Shown here: in pieces, positions 6,294-13,928 of the stretch
Position numbering within the stretch: position 1 is the first letter of the stretch
Layout: each line of letters opens with the position of its first letter
From: an uncultured Clostridium sp.
GTDB taxonomy: Bacteria; Bacillota; Clostridia; Clostridiales; Clostridiaceae
Reading direction: 5' to 3'
Length of the DNA stretch: 14,058 nt
Assembly (NCBI GenBank): GCA_934777095.1
Contig: CAKVNP010000012.1
Location: 1 to 14,058, forward strand
Notes under the pieces: model-generated
Seen by the model: the letters and a program-made list of their open reading frames with translations, nothing else
What the model was told of the DNA's origin: nothing
The model's database searches: none
Program-made: the position numbers and the translations under genes

Positions 6294-6927
6294 ATAATAA
6301 AATATCACTGCTATTTAATAATAAAGTAAGTACTTCATTAGAAGTAGGAAGAGTAGATAGATATATTTTTGAATCATTAACTGGCATTATTTTGTTGGGA
6401 AATGATAAAAACTCTTTTGGACCATTAAAATAAAAATCTTTAGCGCTGCACCTGTAACACATAGGAATAATATATTTAGGAGAAAGAGCTTTAGCTGTAT
6501 TAAATGCTTCCTGGCCATTAAAGCAGTAATTTCCGCCAATAGGGAGGAATAAGATATCAGGATTTTTAAGTATCTTGATATATTCATTAGTAAGCTGGCA
6601 GGCTAGATAACCTAAATGGCATAGCTTTGCTCCATCTAATTCATAAGTATATATATAATTGCTGCCTCTTTTTAATCCATTCATATTATCACTGAAACTT
6701 GAATATCCGCGTATTTTAATATTATCATCGGTATAATTTTCACCTTGAAATAAGATTTTACTAGTAGAATTATTATTTTTTATTTCTTTATGTTTGCTAA
6801 AAGTAATTATGTCAGCAGGCATATTATATTCATTGAAAGAAAGTATATTAAAAGGATCAATTAATATTTTTCTTCCATTGGTAGAAGAAATTAAAAATGT
6901 ACTATTGCCAAACCATTCTATTTTCAC
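6292..6927 (-). CDS. Metallo-beta-lactamase-fold protein lacking metal ligands
   Basis: A 211-residue cytoplasmic protein resembling UPF0173/YtkL-type MBL-fold hydrolases: N-terminal IEWFGNSTFLI (usually WxGHSxF), GRKILIDPF (19-26), ADIITFS (38-44), LCHLGYL (102-108), LFLPIGGNY (126-134) and PMCYRC (155-160). Active relatives read THxHxDH after the ADI strand, HxGD at the third site, and PMHY near the end. Here these are SKHKEIK (44-50), HLGY (104-107) and PMCY (155-158), so nearly all metal ligands are gone. The fold call is reasonable; hydrolase activity is doubtful. Start: GTG at 6927 with AAAGGAA (6938-6944) ten bases upstream. It is divergent from ctsR and convergent with ferredoxin, so stands alone. 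No function can be assigned. Confidence 0.72.
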   Translation of the reverse strand: MKIEWFGNSTFLISSTNGRKILIDPFNILSFNEYNMPADIITFSKHKEIKNNNSTSKILFQGENYTDDNIKIRGYSSFSDNMNGLKRGSNYIYTYELDGAKLCHLGYLACQLTNEYIKILKNPDILFLPIGGNYCFNGQEAFNTAKALSPKYIIPMCYRCSAKDFYFNGPKEFLSFPNKIMPVNDSKIYLSTLPTSNEVLTLLLNSSDILL

Positions 6928-7054
6928 AATATTATCATTCCTTTACATATTTATCTAAAAATAGTTTTTCTCTAATAAACATAATAAATTCATAAAATAA
7001 AAGATTTGTCAAAAAATAATATATATAGATGTAATAAATATTTTGCTAATTTTA

Positions 7055-7084
7055 TAGACATAAAAAAATAATTTGGTATATAAT
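7055..7084 (+). promoter_or_regulatory. Sigma-A-type promoter of ctsR
   Basis: TAGACA (7055-7060) and a perfect TATAAT (7079-7084) are separated by 18 bp. The expected transcription start, near 7090, falls inside the CtsR operator. Confidence 0.75.
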
Positions 7085-7087
7085 TAA

Positions 7088-7104
7088 AGTCAAAGAAGGT
7101 CAAT
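7088..7104 (+). promoter_or_regulatory. CtsR operator (heptad direct repeat)
   Basis: AGTCAAA-GAA-GGTCAAT matches the CtsR consensus (two RGTCAAA heptads separated by three bases) except for the last base. It sits just after the -10 box and before the ctsR ribosome site, so CtsR should repress its own gene and probably clpC. Confidence 0.92.
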
Positions 7105-7124
7105 GTGTTTAGGAAGGTAATAAT

Positions 7125-7580
7125 ATGGCAAGAATTTCAGATAAAATAGCAAGTTTTATATATACGTTAATAGATGAAAATGAGAAAGAGGAAACAATAA
7201 TACAGCGTAATGATCTAGCAGATAAATTTAATTGTGCACCATCTCAAATAAACTATGTTTTAACAACTAGATTTACTACAGAAAAAGGATATCTAATTGA
7301 AAGCAGAAGAGGTGGAGGAGGATACATTGTAATAAGAAGAGTAAATCATAAGGATAGCCTTGAAATGATTAATACCATTAATAATGCCATAGGATATAGC
7401 ATTACTTATCAAGGTGCAATATCAATATTAGACTATTTATTAGAAGGAAAAAACATTACATTAAACGAATATGAAATAATAAAGGTTTCTGTAAATGATA
7501 GAACATTAGTATCTGTTGAAGATAAGAATAAAGTAAGAGCAGATATACTTAAAGGTATGATAATGGTTATTTTATCATAA
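7125..7580 (+). CDS. ctsR: Class III heat-shock repressor CtsR
   Basis: A 151-residue DNA-binding repressor of clp genes. The N-terminal winged helix-turn-helix is visible: a helical segment around 30-47 (NDLADKFNCAPSQINYVL) and the glycine-rich wing RGGGGYI (62-68), the family hallmark that reads the heptad repeat and senses heat. The C-terminal domain gives dimerisation. Start: ATG at 7125 with AGGAAGG (7111-7117) seven bases upstream. A matching operator lies 20-37 bp before the start, indicating autoregulation. In Bacillus the next genes are mcsA and mcsB; here the next gene is clpC after 134 bp of non-coding DNA. No terminator lies between ctsR and clpC, so joint transcription is likely. 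Confidence 0.96.
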   Translation: MARISDKIASFIYTLIDENEKEETIIQRNDLADKFNCAPSQINYVLTTRFTTEKGYLIESRRGGGGYIVIRRVNHKDSLEMINTINNAIGYSITYQGAISILDYLLEGKNITLNEYEIIKVSVNDRTLVSVEDKNKVRADILKGMIMVILS

Positions 7581-7714
7581 CTGAAATCTTATTAAAGGCT
7601 ATCATTGAATTAATTTATCGGTAGATTCATAAAATTTAAAAGAGCTTAAATTGGGTAGAGTTGGGGACAGGTATAAAAATGTAATGCTAAAAAGCATAAT
7701 ATGGAGGTATGAAG

Positions 7715-10153
7715 ATGATTTTTGGGAGGTTTACTGAAAGGGCACAAGTGGCCTTAGTAGAAGCACAGCAAGAGTCTCAAAGTTTTAGGCATGGATATAT
7801 TGGTACGGAACATATACTTTTAGGACTACTTAAAGAAGGCGGATATGCTAGTCAGGCTCTAGTTAACCGAGGAGTTACAATAGATAAAGTAAGAAAAATG
7901 ATTGAAGAATATTTAGGTTATGGTGATGATGAGATTATTTCTAATGAAATGTTATTAACTCCAAGGGTAAAAAGACTATTTGATGATAGCTTGGATATAG
8001 GTAGAAAGTTTAATCAGAGCTTTATTACTCCAGAACATATTTTAGAGGCATTGATAAATGGAAATGAAGGAGTTGCTTTTACTATCTTATCTAGCTGCAA
8101 GATAGATCTTACAGTGTTAAAGGATGACTTAGATAAATATATTTCAGGAAATGAATTTAGGGAAAGCAAGAAGAGCAGCTCAAAGGAAAAGAAACAGAAT
8201 AGGACTCCAATGCTGGATCAATACAGCAGGGATCTTACCGAAAGTGCTAGGGAAGGAAAGCTTGATCCTGTTATCGGAAGAGATCAGGAAACTCAAAGGG
8301 TTCTTGAAATATTATGCAGGAGGGTAAAGAATAATCCTTGTTTAATTGGAGAACCAGGAGTAGGAAAGACAGCAGTAATTGAAGGGCTTGCACAACGGAT
8401 GGTTTCTGGAGATATACCAGAGAGCTTAAAGGAAAAGAAGCTTTTAACTTTAGATATCACATCTATGGTAGCAGGAGCTAAATATAGAGGTGAATTTGAA
8501 GAGCGTTTAAAAAAGGTAATGACTGAATTAAAAAATGAAGATAATATCATTGTATTTATCGATGAAATTCATACAATAGTTGGTGCAGGAGGAGCTGAAG
8601 GTGCAATTGATGCATCAAATATATTGAAGCCTGCTTTAGCCCGTGGAGAAATAAAATGTATCGGAGCAACAACTATAGATGAATATAGAAAACATATTGA
8701 AAAGGATGCTGCTTTAGAAAGAAGGTTCCAGACTATTAATGTTGAGGAGCCAACCAAGGATGAAACATTAAAAATTCTCTTTGGATTAAGAGATAAATAT
8801 GAAGCTCATCATAAGGTAAAGATAACAGATAAGGCATTAAAGAGCGCAGTTGAGTTATCAGATAGATATATAACTGATAGATTTATGCCGGATAAGGCGA
8901 TAGATTTAATCGATGAAGCAGCTGCAAAGGTCAAAATATCAAAACTTACATTGCCGCCAGAACTTAAGAAGAAGGAAATTGATATTGAAAAATCAGTAAA
9001 TGAAAAGGAAGATGCCATCAGAAATCAAGATTTTGAAAAGGCAGCAAATCTAAGAGATAAGGAAAGAATATTAAAAGAAGAATTTGAAAATATAAAAGAG
9101 CAGTGGAGAGCCTGTACTTGTACAGCTGTCAGTGTAGTTGATGAAGAGGATATAGCTAAAGTAGTTGCTTTATGGACTAAAATCCCTATTGAAAAGATAA
9201 ATGAAAAAGAAGCTGATAAATTATTAAAACTTGAAGATACATTAAAGCAGAAGATAATTGGCCAAGATCAGGCTATTGAAATAATAGCAAGAGCAATAAA
9301 GAGGGCAAGGGTTGGACTTAAAAATCCTAACAGGCCAATAGGAACATTTATTTTCTGTGGGCCTACTGGTGTTGGAAAAACAGAATTATCAAATGCAATA
9401 GCAGAAGTAATGTTTGGCAATGCTAATAGCTTGATACGTATAGATATGTCTGAGTATATGGAAAAGCATTCTGTATCTAGACTTATTGGATCTCCTCCAG
9501 GATATGTTGGATATGAGGAAGGCGGACAGTTGTCAGAAGCAGTAAGAAGAAAACCTTATTCAGTTGTTTTGCTGGATGAAATAGAAAAGGCACATGAAGA
9601 TGTATTTAATGTTCTGCTTCAAATAATGGAAGATGGCAGACTTACAGATGGAAAAGGGAAAACTGTTGATTTTAAAAATACCATAATCATTATGACTTCT
9701 AATGAAGGAGCGCAGTATATTAGAAAACAGAGATATATGGGATTTTCTAATAGCACTAATAGTAATGCAAATCAATATGAAAAAATGAAAAATACAATAA
9801 TGGGTGAATTAAAAAATAAATTTAGGCCAGAGTTTTTAAACAGGGTAGATGAAATTATTGTTTTTAACCAATTAAGTGAAGATAATATCGAAAGCATTGT
9901 TGATCTTATGCTTAATGACACTATAAATAGGCTTAAAGAAAAGAATATACAGCTTGATTATGATGATAGCTTAAATAAATTTATAGCTAATAAAAATGAT
10001 AATCTTGATTATGGAGCAAGGCCATTAAGAAGAATAATAATGAGAGAAATAGAAGATAAACTTAGTGATGAAATGTTAAAGGGTGAAATAAAAGATGGAG
10101 ATACCCTAAGTATTGAATGTAAGGATAATGAATTGATTTTTAGTCATAAATAG
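7715..10153 (+). CDS. clpC: Hsp100 ATPase ClpC
   Basis: An 812-residue AAA+ unfoldase that feeds substrates to ClpP and helps protein quality control. Order of parts: N domain with two Clp repeats (about 1-145), D1 with Walker A GEPGVGKT (near 211) and Walker B VFIDEIH (near 278), a middle domain including a UVR-like helix (about 425-460, [13 protein letters not shown]), and D2 with GPTGVGKT (near 549), pore loop GYVGYEEGG and Walker [12 protein letters not shown] (near 616). The linker has an unusual Cys-Thr-Cys. Start: ATG at 7715 ([11 protein letters not shown], the family N-terminus), seven bases after GGAGG (7703-7707); the ATG at 7709 is one base from that site. Without McsA/McsB nearby, the adaptor that activates ClpC is not evident. 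Confidence 0.97.
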   Translation: MIFGRFTERAQVALVEAQQESQSFRHGYIGTEHILLGLLKEGGYASQALVNRGVTIDKVRKMIEEYLGYGDDEIISNEMLLTPRVKRLFDDSLDIGRKFNQSFITPEHILEALINGNEGVAFTILSSCKIDLTVLKDDLDKYISGNEFRESKKSSSKEKKQNRTPMLDQYSRDLTESAREGKLDPVIGRDQETQRVLEILCRRVKNNPCLIGEPGVGKTAVIEGLAQRMVSGDIPESLKEKKLLTLDITSMVAGAKYRGEFEERLKKVMTELKNEDNIIVFIDEIHTIVGAGGAEGAIDASNILKPALARGEIKCIGATTIDEYRKHIEKDAALERRFQTINVEEPTKDETLKILFGLRDKYEAHHKVKITDKALKSAVELSDRYITDRFMPDKAIDLIDEAAAKVKISKLTLPPELKKKEIDIEKSVNEKEDAIRNQDFEKAANLRDKERILKEEFENIKEQWRACTCTAVSVVDEEDIAKVVALWTKIPIEKINEKEADKLLKLEDTLKQKIIGQDQAIEIIARAIKRARVGLKNPNRPIGTFIFCGPTGVGKTELSNAIAEVMFGNANSLIRIDMSEYMEKHSVSRLIGSPPGYVGYEEGGQLSEAVRRKPYSVVLLDEIEKAHEDVFNVLLQIMEDGRLTDGKGKTVDFKNTIIIMTSNEGAQYIRKQRYMGFSNSTNSNANQYEKMKNTIMGELKNKFRPEFLNRVDEIIVFNQLSEDNIESIVDLMLNDTINRLKEKNIQLDYDDSLNKFIANKNDNLDYGARPLRRIIMREIEDKLSDEMLKGEIKDGDTLSIECKDNELIFSHK

Positions 10154-10164
10154 ATTATATCAGG

Positions 10165-10195
10165 CAGTATCAGTAGAAGCTGATACTGTTTTTTT
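10165..10195 (+). terminator. Rho-independent terminator of clpC
   Basis: CAGTATCAG (10165-10173) and CTGATACTG (10180-10188) pair perfectly around a six-base loop, followed by seven T residues. It starts 12 bp after the clpC stop codon. Confidence 0.95.
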
Positions 10196-10272
10196 CTTGA
10201 AAAATTGAGTATATATCATCAGCATTGGCATACTAGAAATATATAATATTTATTTAAAAACAATGATAAGCT

Positions 10273-10293
10273 AAAAAAAGGTGCGGAGCACCT
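10273..10293 (-). terminator. Rho-independent terminator of the small minus-strand gene
   Basis: AGGTGC (10279-10284) and GCACCT (10288-10293) form a stem around a three-base loop. On the minus strand it is followed by a run of seven T residues. The stem begins in the TGA stop codon of the small gene. Confidence 0.85.
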
Positions 10294-10454
10294 CATTTTA
10301 TAGTTGAACTATCAGATAAATTAGAGTTAATAATCATGCTTTCTAGTGAAATATCTGTTAAATCAGAATAATTATCTGAAGAGATATTTTTTTCAGTATT
10401 ATCATTAAGGATATTTCTAGAAGGTAGATTTCTATAATATGATTCCTGTATCAA
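10293..10454 (-). CDS. Unrecognised 53-residue protein
   Basis: Minus-strand frame starting at TTG (10454) and ending TGA (10293-10295), encoding MIQESYYRNL...SSTIK. It is polar, rich in Asn, Ser, Asp and Ile, with no membrane segment, no cysteines and no motif that I recognise. Support for a real gene: AAGGAG (10465-10470) ten bases before the start, a T-tailed terminator directly at the stop, and an inverted repeat in the leader. Against it: the spacing is a little long, and an ATG (10461) nearer the ribosome site opens a different frame that ends after nine codons. It fills much of the roughly 500-bp gap between clpC and radA. I cannot assign a function. Confidence 0.5.
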   Translation of the reverse strand: MIQESYYRNLPSRNILNDNTEKNISSDNYSDLTDISLESMIINSNLSDSSTIK

Positions 10455-10479
10455 AATTCATCCACTCCTTAATAAATAG

Positions 10480-10511
10480 TATCTTTAGTATTTCCAAAAA
10501 TACGAAAGATA
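10480..10511. repeat. Inverted repeat (hairpin) in the leader of the small gene
   Basis: TATCTTT-A-GTATTT and AAATAC-G-AAAGATA face each other around CCAA: 13 of 14 positions pair in 32 bp. It begins ten bases upstream of the AAGGAG ribosome site of the minus-strand small gene. There is no T tail. It could be an operator or an mRNA stem. A further AAAGATA copy lies at 10518-10524. Confidence 0.7.
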
Positions 10512-10588
10512 TTCTTAAAGATAATAAATAGGATTAAATTAGCATAATAGGGGATTTTACCATGGCCTTTTTTCATATTTTTGTATTT

Positions 10589-10617
10589 TTTACATAGTGT
10601 TTATGATATATTATATA
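10589..10617 (+). promoter_or_regulatory. Sigma-A-type promoter of radA
   Basis: TTTACA (10589-10594) is followed after exactly 17 bp by TATATA (10612-10617), about 54 bp before the radA ATG. Confidence 0.65.
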
Positions 10618-10670
10618 GTGGAAATTATATTTAATATAAAATTAAGATAGATTAAAGAGTGGTGGATAAC

Positions 10671-12059
10671 ATGGCTAAAATTAAGTCAGTGTACATATGT
10701 GAAAAGTGCGGATATGAATCTCCAAAATGGATGGGGAAATGCCCAGATTGTAATAGCTGGAATACTTTTGAAGAGGAACTTGTGGAGAAAAAAAGCAGCA
10801 GTTCTGTTTCTAAGTCTGTATTATCAAGCATAAAAAAACCTGCTAAAAAGCTAGTTGATGTAACATCTAGCAAGAGCGATAGAATAACCACTGGAATAAA
10901 AGAATTTGATAGAGTGATGGGTGGAGGAATTGTAAAAGATTCAATTACCATAATAACTGCTAGGCCAGGAGCAGGTAAAAGTACATTGCTTTTACAGGTG
11001 GCTGATAGTATAGCAGAAAATGGCCATAAGGTTATTTATGCATCAGGCGAAGAAAGTGATAGCCAGATAAGAAATAGGGCAGATAGGATACTTAATAAAA
11101 TTAATGAAAATATTTGGGTCATTCAAGAAAATAGTATGGATAGTGTAGCCCATTCAATAAATGAAATAGATCCCGATTTAATAATAATAGATAGTATACA
11201 GACATTTACAATGGAGGCTGCAATGCCTGCAAGAGCGGGATCGCCAACGCAGACAATGGAGTGTGCTAATGAGCTGCTTAAGATTGCTAAGGATGACAAA
11301 AGACCTAGAGCAATAATTATCGTTGGACAGATGACTAAGGCAGATGAGTTAGCAGGACTTAGAGCATTAGAGCATTTAGTTGATACGGTTTTAATAATAG
11401 AAGCTAATAGTGATGAAGAGTTAAGAGGACTTGTTAGTTCAAAAAATAGATTTGGCAGTACAGGTGAAACAGGATTCTTCCAAATGACTGAAAAAGGCAT
11501 GGAGTCTATAGATAATCCTTCAGAATATTTTATGACTAAGAGGGATGAAGATGAATTAGTGTCTGGTAGTACATTAACTGTTGTAAAAGAAGGTTCAAGA
11601 GCAATAATAATGGAAGTTGAAAGTTTAGTATCAAAGACTTTTACACCATATCCTACAAGAATAGGTGAGACATTAGGCAAAGATAAGCTAAATACCTTGA
11701 TTTCTATTCTTGAACTAAGAGGCGGACTTAATCTTTATGATAAGAATGTAATTATAAAAACTACTGGTGGTATGCGAATAAGAGAACAGGCAATAAATTT
11801 AGCTGTTATTATGAGTATTGTATCATCAGTAAGAAATAAGGGGATACCAAGTAATGTTGCATTTATAGCAGATGTAGGATTAACTGGTGAACTTAAAAAG
11901 GTTCCTTCTTTAGAAAGCAGGGTGAAGGAGCTTGGAAGAATGGGCTTTAAAAAGGTATATGTAGCTAAGGATTCATTTACAAGAGGATTTAAGGTAGAGG
12001 GAATTGATATAATAGCTTTGAAAACTCTTAGTGAAGTTATGAGCCATGTATATCGATAA
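10671..12059 (+). CDS. radA: DNA repair protein RadA (Sms), branch migration helicase
   Basis: A 462-residue RecA-like ATPase that drives branch migration in recombination; in Bacillus it also interacts with DisA. Parts: zinc finger Cys10-x2-Cys13 and Cys24-x2-Cys27, Walker A ARPGAGKS (97-104), Walker B LIIIDSIQT (170-178), the RadA-specific KNRFG (258-262), and a C-terminal Lon-like domain (GELKKVPSLESRVKEL). It departs from the common form at several places: Walker A begins with Ala rather than Gly, and GQMTKADELAGLRALEH (219-235) replaces the usual GHVTKdG-IAGPrvLEH. Start: ATG at 10671 with GGTGG (10661-10665) five bases upstream; an in-frame GTG at 10659 overlaps that site. disA follows 41 bp later with no terminator. 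Confidence 0.95.
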   Translation: MAKIKSVYICEKCGYESPKWMGKCPDCNSWNTFEEELVEKKSSSSVSKSVLSSIKKPAKKLVDVTSSKSDRITTGIKEFDRVMGGGIVKDSITIITARPGAGKSTLLLQVADSIAENGHKVIYASGEESDSQIRNRADRILNKINENIWVIQENSMDSVAHSINEIDPDLIIIDSIQTFTMEAAMPARAGSPTQTMECANELLKIAKDDKRPRAIIIVGQMTKADELAGLRALEHLVDTVLIIEANSDEELRGLVSSKNRFGSTGETGFFQMTEKGMESIDNPSEYFMTKRDEDELVSGSTLTVVKEGSRAIIMEVESLVSKTFTPYPTRIGETLGKDKLNTLISILELRGGLNLYDKNVIIKTTGGMRIREQAINLAVIMSIVSSVRNKGIPSNVAFIADVGLTGELKKVPSLESRVKELGRMGFKKVYVAKDSFTRGFKVEGIDIIALKTLSEVMSHVYR

Positions 12060-12100
12060 TAATACGTGTAATAAAGATAGTATATTAATTAGGTGATAGT

Positions 12101-13165
12101 ATGAGAATTAAGGATGATAGCAAAATTAAAAATGTATTAAAGTTAGTAAGTCCTGGAACCAATTTAAGAGAAGGATTGGATAATATATTAAGAGCTAAAA
12201 CTGGTGGCTTAATTGTATTAAGCAATTCAGATGAAGTGATGAAACTGGTAGATGGAGGTTTTAATATAAATGCTGAATATAGCCCAGCATATATATATGA
12301 ACTTGCAAAAATGGATGGAGCCATAGTATTAAGTGAAGATTTAAAAAAAATAGTATGTGCAAATGCACAGCTTTTACCGGATCCATCTGTAAGTACATTT
12401 GAAACCGGAACTAGGCATAGGACTGCTCAAAGAATTGCTAAACAGACAGAGGCAATAGTAATAGCAATTTCACAAAGAAGAAATTTAATAACTATTTATA
12501 AGAATGATATCAAATATATCTTACAAGACAGCAGTGTGATATTAGCTAGAGCAAATCAAGCTATTCAAACTCTTGAAAAATATGTGAATGTATTAGAACG
12601 GGTAATTAACAATCTAAATATTTTAGAATTCCAAGATTTAACCACTGTGTATGATGTAGTTACAGCTATTCAAAGAACTGAAATGGTTATGAGAATAGTA
12701 GAAGAGATAAAGAGATATATATTAGAGCTAGGCAATGAGGGACGTCTAATTTCAATGCAGCTTAATGAACTTATTAAAAACATTGAAAGAGATGGAATTC
12801 TTTTATTAAAAGATTATTGCAAAGAAGATACCGATCATACAGAAATATATAATGAGCTTCAAAAGCTTAATTCCGATGAACTGGTTGATTTAGAAATAAT
12901 AGCCAAGGTTTTAGGATTTGGCGGATGTCCATTAACAGATACTCTTATATCTCCAAAGGGATATAGAATTTTATTTAAGATTCCAAGAATACCTACAAAT
13001 GTAATAGAAAATATGATTAAACATTTTGGAAAGCTAAATAAAGTAATAACAGCAACAGCTGATGAACTTGATCAAGTTGAAGGAATAGGAGAGGCAAGAG
13101 CATCAGCAATAAGAAGTGGCTTAAAGAGAATTCAGGAACAAGTAAATTTAAAGAAAGAATTGTAA
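12101..13165 (+). CDS. disA: DNA integrity scanning protein, diadenylate cyclase DisA
   Basis: A 354-residue octameric enzyme that makes cyclic di-AMP from two ATP and scans DNA; branched DNA inhibits the activity, coupling damage to sporulation control and c-di-AMP pools. The DAC domain has both catalytic motifs, Asp72-Gly-Ala (in MDGAIVL) and Arg105-His-Arg-Thr-Ala (GTRHRTA). A long helical middle section (about 145-280) follows, then the C-terminal helix-hairpin-helix DNA-binding domain with [15 protein letters not shown] near 327-341. Start: ATG at 12101 with AGGTGA (12091-12096) four bases upstream. It is coupled to radA by a short gap. The window also encodes the c-di-AMP receptor DarA. 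Confidence 0.97.
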   Translation: MRIKDDSKIKNVLKLVSPGTNLREGLDNILRAKTGGLIVLSNSDEVMKLVDGGFNINAEYSPAYIYELAKMDGAIVLSEDLKKIVCANAQLLPDPSVSTFETGTRHRTAQRIAKQTEAIVIAISQRRNLITIYKNDIKYILQDSSVILARANQAIQTLEKYVNVLERVINNLNILEFQDLTTVYDVVTAIQRTEMVMRIVEEIKRYILELGNEGRLISMQLNELIKNIERDGILLLKDYCKEDTDHTEIYNELQKLNSDELVDLEIIAKVLGFGGCPLTDTLISPKGYRILFKIPRIPTNVIENMIKHFGKLNKVITATADELDQVEGIGEARASAIRSGLKRIQEQVNLKKEL

Positions 13166-13225
13166 AAAATAACTATTTTCTTAATAATAAATGGGAATAT
13201 AAAAAAGAATAATTGGTGAAACTAA

Positions 13226-13252
13226 TAAAGCAGGTATCTTATACCTGCTTTA
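13226..13252. terminator. Probable bidirectional terminator between disA and the minus-strand gene
   Basis: TAAAGCAGGTAT (13226-13237) and ATACCTGCTTTA (13241-13252) form a perfect 12-bp stem around CTT, placed between two convergent genes. Neither side has a clean T run, so function as a terminator is inferred from stem strength and position. Confidence 0.65.
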
Positions 13253-13257
13253 GTTCA

Positions 13258-13656
13258 TTATCTAAAAGTAAATTTACCAAGAGTATTCATTTTTTCAGTC
13301 TCTTTGATTAGAACATCATATAAGTTTATATCTAAGATATTGCAAAGTGAAGCTAGGTAAAATAGGTTGGTGCCTATTTCGCGTTCTATCACCTCACGAC
13401 AGTTATCACATATTTTTCCATCTGTATGTGTACTGAAAACTTCAGATAAATGTTCTAATGAATCATCTTCATCTGGTATAGTCTGCTTAGCTGCATTAAT
13501 TTTAATACATCCACAGTTAGTGACAGCCTTTGCTACAGAACGATTTACCTTTGAAGATGATTCTGTATATTTTGTTAGGATATCTAAAATGCTCTTATGC
13601 CTAATAAGTGATGTATTGACGTCATCTTGAAAGCTATCAAAAATTATGTCTTTCAT
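13258..13656 (-). CDS. Conserved clostridial Cys-rich protein, function unknown
   Basis: A 132-residue cytoplasmic protein beginning MKDIIFDSFQDD. It has Cys48-x-Cys50 (TNCGCIKI) and Cys83-x2-Cys86 (ICDNCRE), which could bind a metal together. The C-terminal helices (REVIEREIGTNLFYLASLCN, 87-106) and the ending LGKFTFR recall MazG-like pyrophosphohydrolases, but the catalytic ExxE-x12-ExxD pattern is not clear. Similar proteins are, from memory, common next to disA in clostridia and sometimes labelled DUF1573; I am not certain of that label. Start: ATG at 13656 with AAGGAG (13666-13671) nine bases upstream; ATG at 13662 would leave only three bases. It is convergent with disA and divergent from yacL. 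Confidence 0.78.
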   Translation of the reverse strand: MKDIIFDSFQDDVNTSLIRHKSILDILTKYTESSSKVNRSVAKAVTNCGCIKINAAKQTIPDEDDSLEHLSEVFSTHTDGKICDNCREVIEREIGTNLFYLASLCNILDINLYDVLIKETEKMNTLGKFTFR

Positions 13657-13683
13657 TTGCATCAACTCCTTGAATCAATAATT

Positions 13684-13712
13684 ATTATATTTTCCTAAGG
13701 AAATTTTTAATA
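13684..13712 (-). promoter_or_regulatory. Possible promoter of the Cys-rich gene, with palindrome in its spacer
   Basis: On the minus strand TATAAT (13684-13689) lies 28 bp before the start codon, with a poor -35 (TATTAA, 13707-13712) 17 bp upstream. The spacer holds the perfect 13-bp palindrome TTTCCTAAGGAAA (13691-13703), a possible operator. Confidence 0.4.
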
Positions 13713-13816
13713 TTAATATAACCCTTGGGTAATTTGGTTAATATAATAATAAACAACCTGGCCATTCATTAATAGGGGGTATTGTAAATAATTTTATAGA
13801 ATTAACTATATATTCA

Positions 13817-13845
13817 TTTTAGACATAAGAATAATATGGTATAAT
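13817..13845 (+). promoter_or_regulatory. Extended -10 promoter of yacL
   Basis: TGGTATAAT (13837-13845) is a perfect TGn extended -10, about 84 bp before the yacL ATG. The hexamer 17 bp upstream (TTTTAG, 13817-13822) is a poor -35, while TAGACA at 13820-13825 is only 14 bp away. Confidence 0.6.
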
Positions 13846-13928
13846 CAAAATGGTTATTTATGGAAATAGAAGGTGAGTGCAGAGCTAATAAATATAAATA
13901 TATTTAGTAAAATTAGGAGGTGAATATT

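Noticed and set aside
9560-9775. Open frame on the minus strand inside clpC
   Set aside because: It lies wholly within strongly conserved clpC coding sequence (D2 domain), has no ribosome site and looks like no known protein; the same holds for the other antisense frames in clpC, radA and disA.
13775-13800. GGGGGT resembling a ribosome site upstream of the yacL promoter
   Set aside because: The following TTG is immediately succeeded by TAA, so there is no frame to translate.
13850-13876. Nine-codon upstream frame in the yacL leader
   Set aside because: Its ATG coincides with the expected transcription start, leaving no room for a ribosome site.
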